Shown here: positions 1 through 5,852 of the stretch, piece after piece
Layout of the letters: every line of letters begins with the position of its first letter
Position numbering within the stretch: the stretch's first letter is position 1
From: an uncultured Desulfobacterales bacterium
GTDB lineage: Bacteria; Desulfobacterota; Desulfobacteria; Desulfobacterales; JAFDCJ01
Direction: 5' to 3'
Length of the DNA stretch: 6,738 nucleotides
Assembly: GCA_945787595.1 (NCBI GenBank)
Contig: CALZJV010000416.1
Coordinates: 1 to 6,738, forward strand
Notes under the pieces: generated by a model
The model's input: only the letters and a program-made list of their open reading frames with translations
Database searches by the model: none
What the model was told of the DNA's origin: nothing
Translations under genes and position numbers: made by a program

Positions 1-2
1 TA

Positions 3-1049
3 TCTCATATTCAGCTACAAATTAGATCACTTGCTTCTGATTTCAAATCCGGGCTTTTTACCAGCAATATTTTGAATAAAGAACATACTTTTATCGCCAG
101 GAAATCCCAAGCCCAGAGAATTTACGACTCTAATGTACCTCAACAAAAACTTCCACTGGATGAAGACTGGGATTGCTATGTTTCTAAACAGTTCAAAAGA
201 AAACCGGAAGGAAAAATAAATTTTAGAAACGAGTTTACATCAAAACCTGAGCTTCAAAGGACGCGACAATTAAATATGTTGAATCTCGGGTGCGGTACCC
301 GGTATCATCGTGATTGGGTCAATCTTAATTTTACCTCAACCGGTCCGGATGTAATTGCTCATAACTTATTCAAAGGAATACCATTTAATGGTGAATCTTT
401 TGAAGTTGTCTACCATTCTCATCTATTGGAGCATTTTCCAAAGAGTTATGCACCCGGTTTTTTAAATGAATGCCACAGAGTTCTTAAACCCGGAGGCATT
501 ATACGAATAGCCGTACCGGATTTAGAGCAAATAGCAAGATCCTATGTCTATTTTCTGGAAAAATCCTTACAGGGAGACCAGGAAGCCCAAAAGCGGTATG
601 AATGGATAATGATCGAGCTGTATGATCAAATGATCCGGAATAAATCCGGGGGTGAGATGCTTGAATTCTGGAAAAAAAACCCGATGCCGGCCGAAGATTT
701 TGTGTTTAAAAGAGTCGGTCCGGAAATCAAAAGATCCATCCTGGGATTTAGGAATAATTCTATTATTAATTCAAAATGTGAAAACATAGATTCAAAGCCG
801 GAAGATAGTTATCAGGAGTCGGATCTTCAAAAATTATCTCAGTTTCGGGTTTCAGGCGAGATACATCAATGGATGTATGACCGTTACTCCTTAAGCAAAC
901 TCCTTTCTGAAACAGGATTTTTTAATATTCGACAGTGCCATGCGGACGAATCCGATATACCAAATTTCAGATCATATTTGCTTGATACGGAAGAAAACGG
1001 GATGATCAGAAAACCGGATTCATTATTCATCGAGGCTAACCGGAATTAA
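3..1049 (+). CDS. SAM-dependent methyltransferase (COG4627-like), 5' partial
   Basis: Predicted cytoplasmic class I methyltransferase of the type found in glycan and surface-polysaccharide clusters; the substrate is unknown. The first possible start inside the window is a TTG at 72, but the frame is open back to position 3 with no stop and no convincing ribosome site, so I treat the gene as running in from the left. Numbering from the TTG: motif I LNLGCG at 70-75, then DWVNLN (81-86), the family signature YHSHLLEHFP (114-123), VLKPGG (137-142) and VPDLE (148-152). ELYDQ (182-186) and SGGEM (192-196) are also typical of the family as I recall it. The C-terminal block HQWMYDRYSL (265-274) and the RKPDSLF ending (313-319) complete the domain. 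The first ~65 residues precede the domain and have no recognised function. An internal ATG at 276, just before motif I, would give a core-only protein. The family is clear; the start and substrate are not. Confidence 0.85.
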   Translation, partial: SHIQLQIRSLASDFKSGLFTSNILNKEHTFIARKSQAQRIYDSNVPQQKLPLDEDWDCYVSKQFKRKPEGKINFRNEFTSKPELQRTRQLNMLNLGCGTRYHRDWVNLNFTSTGPDVIAHNLFKGIPFNGESFEVVYHSHLLEHFPKSYAPGFLNECHRVLKPGGIIRIAVPDLEQIARSYVYFLEKSLQGDQEAQKRYEWIMIELYDQMIRNKSGGEMLEFWKKNPMPAEDFVFKRVGPEIKRSILGFRNNSIINSKCENIDSKPEDSYQESDLQKLSQFRVSGEIHQWMYDRYSLSKLLSETGFFNIRQCHADESDIPNFRSYLLDTEENGMIRKPDSLFIEANRN

Positions 1050-1110
1050 ACGCTTAAAATCATTTTCCCCTTAATTCGGAATATCCCATCAAATGAGGCG
1101 GACTTGATAC

Positions 1111-1134
1111 GGGTGCAAGCCAAGCTATTCACCC
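1111..1134 (+). other. Small imperfect stem-loop in the gap between genes 1 and 2
   Basis: GGGTG (1111-1115) can pair with CACCC (1130-1134), and inside it AGC (1118-1120) can pair with GCT (1124-1126) around a CAA loop. No T-run follows, so it is not a classical intrinsic terminator. The rest of the 126-bp gap (1050-1175) shows no clear promoter or small gene. It could be a weak terminator, a leader hairpin for gene 2, or chance. Confidence 0.25.
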
Positions 1135-1175
1135 TAAGAAATCATTTAAAGACTAACGGACACGCCTAAGTAAAA

Positions 1176-2711
1176 ATGACTGCAGTTCCCGCTACGATAA
1201 AACTTGGCACGCAATTGATGAATTCCGGCCAAATGAATCAGGCCGAGGATCTCTGCCATCAGATACTGCATAGCAATGAGAACCATTCGGATGCGTTGCA
1301 CTTGATGGGCTTAATATCTCACAGGAGGGGAAAATCCCATGATGCAATTGTTTTTATATCAAAAGCTATAGATAATAATCCTCATATAGCCGTCTATTTT
1401 TATCATTTAGGATACATTTATGCCACATTGGGTGAACTCGAGAACGCAATAAATGCATATAAGGAATCCATTTCCCTCAAACCCAACTTCGCCGAGGCAA
1501 TAAACAACCTGGGTCTTATTCTGTATGATAAAGATAAGATCGACGAATCTATCATTTTATTTGAAAAGGCTATTCGACTAAAACCGGACTTTACAAATGC
1601 TTGTTATAATCTCGGAAAGGCATTCCAGGCTCAGGGGGATCCCCAGGCTGCGATTGTAGCGTATGACCAGATATTAAAGATATTGCCCGATTCGGCAGAA
1701 ACCCGCTTCAATCGCGCGCTATCTCTCCTTTTGACTGAAAATTTTGAAGAAGGCTGGGTGGAGTATGAACAGCGCTTCCGCATTCTAAATGATCCAATAA
1801 AAAAGTGGAATGAAAAAGACGCTCATCGCTGGGAGGGTGCCTCTTTTGTTGGAAAACGGTTATTGGTTCTTGATGAACAAGGCATCGGGGACACGCTGCA
1901 GTTTATTCGCTACTTGCCGATGGTGAAAAAATTAGGTGGAACCGTAATCTTTGAAACCATACAACCGTTGATCAAACTTCTTGAAAATTTTCGAGGTATA
2001 GATGAACTATGGGACCGATCATCCTTCGAAAGATCTGAGTTGGCATTTGATCTATATATCCCTCTTATGAGCCTGCCCGGCATCTTCAAAACTAATGTGG
2101 AGTCGATACCCGCTGAGGTACCCTACATTTTCCCGGAGACAACAAAAGCTCAATATTGGCGACGAAGATTAAAAAAGGGTGAAATCAAAATCGGAATCGT
2201 CTGGGCGGGAAAAACCAGTGCTGAATACCTGAAAAACCGTATGTCCGGGTTGGAACATGTTCATCTTGGATGGGCTGGCCAACCAGCAAGCAAGTTTGCC
2301 AGTAACAGATTAACTCGGCTCGAATCTTTTGTGCAACTATCAAGGATTGAAGGCATCCATTTATACGGCCTGCAAAAAGGAGATGCCGCCCTCCAAGTGA
2401 AAGAATTATCAGGCGTATTCGATGTTGACAATCTTGGTGAAGAGTTCACTGATTTTTCAGACACTGCCGCTGCAATTAAGAACCTGGATCTGGTGATCTC
2501 CGTGGATACCTCTGTGGCGCACTTGGCCGGGGCTATGGGAAAACCCGTGTGGGTGTTGATTCCATTTGTTCCGGACTGGCGCTGGATGCTTGGGCGTGAA
2601 AACAGCCCCTGGTATCCGAGCATGAAGCTTTTCAGACAACCAAAAAAAGGTGAATGGGAGGAGGTCTTTCGACGGATTGTCGGGGAGTTACACGCTTTGG
2701 TTCACCAATAG
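1176..2711 (+). CDS. TPR-repeat glycosyltransferase, GT9-like (heptosyltransferase fold)
   Basis: Predicted cytoplasmic glycosyltransferase in which TPR repeats probably bind a protein partner or acceptor. An in-frame TAA at 1167 makes the ATG at 1176 the first usable start; the ribosome site is weak. Residues ~5-175 form about five TPRs, for example NPHIAVYFYHLGYIY, KPNFAEAINNLG and KPDFTNACYNLG, each ~34 residues. A bridging segment (FEEGWVEYEQRF, 190-201) leads into the transferase domain: LLVLDEQGIGDTLQFIRYLP (229-248), IKIGIVWAG (337-345), LYGLQKG (396-402), DLVISVDTSVAHLAGAMGKP (438-457) and the end motif PDWRWMLGRENSPWYPS (466-482). These match the TPR-containing GT9-like family, whose sugar donors are largely unknown. 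Residues 343-388 contain a 23-residue near-tandem duplication around WAG, not usual in the family as I know it. The 3' end overlaps the opposite-strand GT4 gene by 24 bp. Family firm, substrate unknown. Confidence 0.9.
   Translation: MTAVPATIKLGTQLMNSGQMNQAEDLCHQILHSNENHSDALHLMGLISHRRGKSHDAIVFISKAIDNNPHIAVYFYHLGYIYATLGELENAINAYKESISLKPNFAEAINNLGLILYDKDKIDESIILFEKAIRLKPDFTNACYNLGKAFQAQGDPQAAIVAYDQILKILPDSAETRFNRALSLLLTENFEEGWVEYEQRFRILNDPIKKWNEKDAHRWEGASFVGKRLLVLDEQGIGDTLQFIRYLPMVKKLGGTVIFETIQPLIKLLENFRGIDELWDRSSFERSELAFDLYIPLMSLPGIFKTNVESIPAEVPYIFPETTKAQYWRRRLKKGEIKIGIVWAGKTSAEYLKNRMSGLEHVHLGWAGQPASKFASNRLTRLESFVQLSRIEGIHLYGLQKGDAALQVKELSGVFDVDNLGEEFTDFSDTAAAIKNLDLVISVDTSVAHLAGAMGKPVWVLIPFVPDWRWMLGRENSPWYPSMKLFRQPKKGEWEEVFRRIVGELHALVHQ
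2202..2339 (+). repeat. Diverged 69-bp tandem duplication inside the GT9-like gene
   Basis: Two 23-residue units begin at W343 and W366. WAGKTSAEYLKNRMSGLE aligns without gaps to WAGQPASKFASNRLTRLES, sharing WAG, NR and LE plus similar residues (Y/F, M/L, S/T). The DNA of the two units has diverged strongly, so this is an old duplication or a chance resemblance. Other family members, from memory, have a single WAG-xP...NR segment here. Confidence 0.55.
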
Positions 2712-3851
2712 GCGATGAAACCTTTGCCCCGTCTTTTTCCAGGTAATCTGTGACATATCAGCTCCTGCCCTGTCACCGATTAATTTGAGCGTATCTCGGT
2801 TTTGATAAGCCGCCTCAAGATGGGCAATGGTTTCGTCCAAATCAGGATCATCCCAAACCGCCTGAAGAACGCCCTCCGAATTTATATTCAAGGCCTTCAT
2901 TTTTTTTATAATGAGCGAATTAGAGGGATTTATGATATCTTTGTGGCCACTGCTGAAAGCTGCGATGACCGGTTTGCCGCAGGCCATGTATTCCATGAGA
3001 ACCAGATTGGTGCCGCCTTCGCATCGGTTGGGAAATAGTCCGACATCGGTATTTTTGTAAAGTCTGGCCATTTGGGCGTTTTCCCTTGGCAGAATATTGA
3101 TGACGCGATCTATATCAATACCATTGGCATGAAGAATGCTATTAACAGCAATGAGATAATCCGACTCCGTGATCTCGCAGTTGATGTAAGGCGAGGTTTC
3201 CATGGTCTTCATGCTAAATGGCCATGGATTATACCAGGCAGTAACCAACATCACATCCGGATGCCGATCCTGCAAGACCTTAAATGCCCTGATGACGATA
3301 TCCTGCCCTTTACGAAATTCAAATTTTCCCCCGGAAAATACGACAAACCGCTCTTTGAATAATTCCTTTTCACTATGAGCAGGGTTGAAAAGCTGAGGGT
3401 CTATGCCTTGAATGATTGTGGTGACGCGGTTTAATCCATGATTTTTTAAAACTTCTTCACACCATGTTGAACCGGTCACAATCACATCAAATTCATCAAT
3501 GCCATTCTGGATGGACTGTGGCGGCAACACATTCATCTCAAAGAAGGTATATCCTGCCTTGAATGTACTTTTCAAATTGATCAACCAGGGTTGCAGCGTC
3601 TGATCTGTGATTGCCTGCAGCACCGGATGATCGACCCGTTGAGTGGCTTTGCCGATTTCCTGATTTTTTTTTTGGCGGTGATCAAGCTTGCTTTTGAGAA
3701 AATGATAATCCAGCTCATCACCGATATCGCCGGAATTAAATTGTTCCGTGATTAAAGTGGCCTCGCAAATGTCACTTATCTCCTTGACCAGGTATTTGCC
3801 GCAAATTCCCCATCCAAAATTACTGCCACAGGGAAGAATCAAATAAATCAT
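2688..3851 (-). CDS. Glycosyltransferase family 4 (GT-B fold)
   Basis: Predicted retaining glycosyltransferase, probably cytoplasmic and using a nucleotide sugar; donor and acceptor are unknown. The ATG start is supported by a GGAG ribosome site (plus-strand CTCC at 3857-3860) five bases upstream. The 387-residue length is normal for GT4. Visible elements: a glycine-bearing N-terminal loop GSNFGWGICG (9-18); an N-terminal domain ending in IIQGIDPQLFNP (146-157), a typical GT4 linker; the donor-domain opening VFSGGKFEFRKGQD (171-184), with the conserved Arg-Lys; HPDVMLVTAW (197-206); MARLYKNTDVGLFPNRCEGG (261-280); and TNLVLMEYMACGKPVIA (281-297). The two acidic residues of the usual E-x7-E motif (E278 and E287) are separated by eight residues, a variant I associate with a GT4 subgroup found in TPR-glycosyltransferase clusters. 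The gene is convergent with the GT9-like gene, overlapping by 24 bp at the TAA end, and divergent from the GT41 gene. No signal peptide or membrane segment is evident. Confidence 0.9.
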   Translation of the reverse strand: MIYLILPCGSNFGWGICGKYLVKEISDICEATLITEQFNSGDIGDELDYHFLKSKLDHRQKKNQEIGKATQRVDHPVLQAITDQTLQPWLINLKSTFKAGYTFFEMNVLPPQSIQNGIDEFDVIVTGSTWCEEVLKNHGLNRVTTIIQGIDPQLFNPAHSEKELFKERFVVFSGGKFEFRKGQDIVIRAFKVLQDRHPDVMLVTAWYNPWPFSMKTMETSPYINCEITESDYLIAVNSILHANGIDIDRVINILPRENAQMARLYKNTDVGLFPNRCEGGTNLVLMEYMACGKPVIAAFSSGHKDIINPSNSLIIKKMKALNINSEGVLQAVWDDPDLDETIAHLEAAYQNRDTLKLIGDRAGADMSQITWKKTGQRFHRLLVNQSV

Positions 3852-3864
3852 GGATGCTCCATTT

Positions 3865-3891
3865 CTGACAGGGTGAAGATTAAAATATTAT
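3865..3891 (+). promoter_or_regulatory. Possible sigma-70-type promoter for the first GT41 gene
   Basis: CTGACA (3865-3870) matches the -35 consensus at five of six positions. TATTAT (3886-3891) matches the -10 at five of six, but the spacing is a short 15 bp; TATACC (3889-3894) at 18 bp is a weaker alternative. The -10 overlaps the opposite-strand TATAAT, so the two divergent promoters would compete. Tentative. Confidence 0.3.
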
Positions 3892-3892
3892 A
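3887..3892 (-). promoter_or_regulatory. Likely -10 element for the GT4 gene
   Basis: On the minus strand this reads as a perfect TATAAT, preceded by a very AT-rich tract but only a weak -35 match (about TTTAAT at a 17-bp spacing). It would place transcription start near 3880, giving a leader of about 28 bases that includes the GGAG ribosome site. Assigned from sequence match and position only. Confidence 0.45.
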
Positions 3893-3936
3893 CCCATATA
3901 AAAATAAAAATTAAACTAAAAAAAAATGAATCAACC

Positions 3937-5733
3937 TTGGAAAACGAAAGAGTCATAGAAAGGCAGGAATTGCTGGAGGCTTTTAGCTTTCACTCTTCCG
4001 GTAACCAGAAAAAAGCCGAAGAACTATTTCAAAAGATAATTGGAGCCGATCCTCGGCATCCGGATTCGCTGCATATAATTGGCGGCCTTGCTTTTTGTTT
4101 GGGTGAAGAAAGAATAGCTACCGAGATGCTGAATCAAGCCATTCAGCTCAACTCCGACCGATCCCACTATTACGGGACTTTGGGCGATGTGTATAAGAAA
4201 CAAGGAAATCTGGATAAGGCCTTGCGGTGTTATCAAAAAGCCGTGCATTTGGATCCGGCGGTCGCAGAAACTCTGATTTCGTTAGGCAACGTCTATCACC
4301 TTAAAGGCCGGGTGGCTGATGCAATAGCTTGCTATCAGAAAGCCCTGAAGCTAAAGGCGGACAGCGTACGGGCACTGGTCGGTTTAGGTACTATCTACAA
4401 AGAACTGGGCCGGACAAAAGGTGCGGAGACCCTGTATTCAAGGTCTTTAAAGGTGGAATCGAATGTCGGGGTCGAAATAAAATCGGCCCTACTTATGCCG
4501 GTGATTTGCGAATCAATTGAATCGATACAGCGCTATAGAGCGAAAATCAGCCGTCAGATCAAACAATTGAAATACAAGGACATCCACCTCGATGATCCCT
4601 ACCTTCAGGTGGGCACAACAGGTTTCCACCTGGCCTATGACGGCATGTGCACAAAAGAGATTCAGCAAAGTATCGCTTCTTTATATCTTAAAACATGTTC
4701 TGATTTGTCATGGATTAATCCTGCCTGCTACAATAGAAAACAGAGAACCGGCAAAATTGTCATTGGAATCATTTCCCAATTCCTGCATCAGCATACGATC
4801 GGATATCTGAATTACGGTATCATTGAAAAGTTAAATCGAGATAGATTCCACGTAAACATCTTTCGTTTCAAAGGAAAAGATGACCCCCTATCGGACGCAA
4901 TTAATATAGCTGCTGATGAGGTGACTTATTTGCCGGATCATCTCAAAGAAGCTCGTCGGATCATTGCTGCCCAGGCACTGGATATCCTGTTTTATCTTGA
5001 TATCGGAATGGAAGCCCTGACTTACTTTCTTGCTTTTTCCAGACTTGCGCCGGTCCAGTGCACGACCTGGGGGCATGCCGATACCAGCGGCATACCCAAT
5101 CTGGATTATTATTTGTCCTCGGTACATGCGGAACCTCCCAATGCTCAACAGCATTATTCAGAGCAACTGGTTTTGTTGAATAGATTTCCCATGTACTGTC
5201 GGTATCCCGAGGTTCCAAATGCAATACCGACCCGGGAAATATTTGGATTGCCGCCAAACCGTCATCTTTATATGTGTTGCCAGAGCCTTTTTAAATTTCA
5301 CCCTGATTTTGATGCAATTATAAAAGCTGTCCTGCAGCGGGATCAAAACGGGATACTACTCCTGTTTGAAGGTAAATACGCGTCCTGGGGAAAATTACTG
5401 CGAAAGCGTTTCGCCCGCACGATACCCGAAGTGGTTGATCGGATTCATTTTCACCCGAGGGTTCCCGGAGAAGATTTTTTGTCCATTATAAGCTTGGCTG
5501 ATGTCCTGATCGACACCATTCATTTTTGCGGAGGGTACACCAGTTTGCTGTGTTTTGCCTGCGGACTCCCCGTTGTCACGTTACCCGGCGCCTTCATGCG
5601 GGGCAGGATGACATATGCGCTCTACAAACAAATGGGTATTTTCGACTGCGTGGCCTCAGATATTCGATCTTTTGTGGATATTGCCTTCACCCTTGCCAAT
5701 AATAAGGCGTGGAGAAACGAATCTGTTATTTGA
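3937..5733 (+). CDS. TPR-repeat SPINDLY/O-GlcNAc transferase-like glycosyltransferase (GT41), C-terminally frameshifted
   Basis: Predicted soluble protein O-glycosyltransferase related to OGT/SPINDLY (COG3914), which transfers a sugar from a nucleotide donor to Ser/Thr of a protein. Residues ~9-178 hold about five TPRs, such as GDVYKKQGNLDKALRCYQKA and GNVYHLKGRVADAIACYQKA. After a linker come the GT41 motifs: IGIISQFLHQHTIGYL (276-291) with the expected catalytic-region His; PVQCTTWGHADTSGIPNLDY (372-391); MCCQSLFKFHPDFD (446-459); RIHFHPRVPGEDF (502-514); DTIHFCGGYTSL (526-537); and CGLPVVTLPGAFMRGRMTYA (542-561). The start is a TTG with no ribosome site; upstream the frame is open only to 3877 and has no ATG, GTG or further TTG. 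An out-of-frame ATG at 3926 would join the frame if the AAAA run at 3941-3944 had one more A. The protein ends abruptly after AWRNESVI, where the family normally continues ~45-50 residues; that tail is present in another frame. Either a pseudogene or a sequence error. Divergent from the GT4 gene. Confidence 0.88.
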   Translation: MENERVIERQELLEAFSFHSSGNQKKAEELFQKIIGADPRHPDSLHIIGGLAFCLGEERIATEMLNQAIQLNSDRSHYYGTLGDVYKKQGNLDKALRCYQKAVHLDPAVAETLISLGNVYHLKGRVADAIACYQKALKLKADSVRALVGLGTIYKELGRTKGAETLYSRSLKVESNVGVEIKSALLMPVICESIESIQRYRAKISRQIKQLKYKDIHLDDPYLQVGTTGFHLAYDGMCTKEIQQSIASLYLKTCSDLSWINPACYNRKQRTGKIVIGIISQFLHQHTIGYLNYGIIEKLNRDRFHVNIFRFKGKDDPLSDAINIAADEVTYLPDHLKEARRIIAAQALDILFYLDIGMEALTYFLAFSRLAPVQCTTWGHADTSGIPNLDYYLSSVHAEPPNAQQHYSEQLVLLNRFPMYCRYPEVPNAIPTREIFGLPPNRHLYMCCQSLFKFHPDFDAIIKAVLQRDQNGILLLFEGKYASWGKLLRKRFARTIPEVVDRIHFHPRVPGEDFLSIISLADVLIDTIHFCGGYTSLLCFACGLPVVTLPGAFMRGRMTYALYKQMGIFDCVASDIRSFVDIAFTLANNKAWRNESVI

Positions 5734-5851
5734 AGACATGGAAACGGTGCATGAACTTGAACGCTTCTTTGAATGGGCCGTAAAAGAAGCAGACGGATGC
5801 CATCCTCGGTCAGCTCCATTTAGTAATCCAGAATGCCCTCAGAAGATGTGA
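5716..5851 (+). pseudogene. Out-of-frame C-terminal tail of the upstream GT41 gene
   Basis: Immediately after the AWR of the GT41 protein, the frame offset by +1 encodes TNLLFEDMETVHELERFFEW and then AVKEADG, ending at TGA 5849-5851. The LFED...V..LE.FF pattern is the standard end of SPINDLY-type enzymes, so this belongs to the upstream gene rather than to a separate one. By comparison with the family (from memory), about eight residues between WR and LLFED are also missing. That fits a deletion of 3k+2 bases, for example 23 or 26. The last ~18 residues are not conserved-looking. Confidence 0.75.
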
Positions 5852-5852
5852 T

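Noticed and set aside
1104..1131. TTGATA ... TATTCA as a promoter for the GT9-like gene
   Set aside because: The -10 matches consensus at only three of six positions; not better than chance in this composition.
2261..2639. Minus-strand open frames inside the GT9-like gene
   Set aside because: They lie wholly opposite strongly conserved plus-strand motifs and have no ribosome site or recognisable domain.
2681..2738. CGGGG (2681-2685) and CCCCG (2727-2731) followed by five T, with GGTT/AACC nested inside, as a plus-strand terminator for the GT9-like gene
   Set aside because: The outer stem is only five bp with a loop of about 41 bases, and the inner pairing is four bp; too weak to call a terminator.
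5615..5851. An independent small plus-strand gene of 78 codons
   Set aside because: Its first half is out-of-frame GT41 sequence and its second half is the displaced GT41 tail, so it is a frameshift product rather than a gene.
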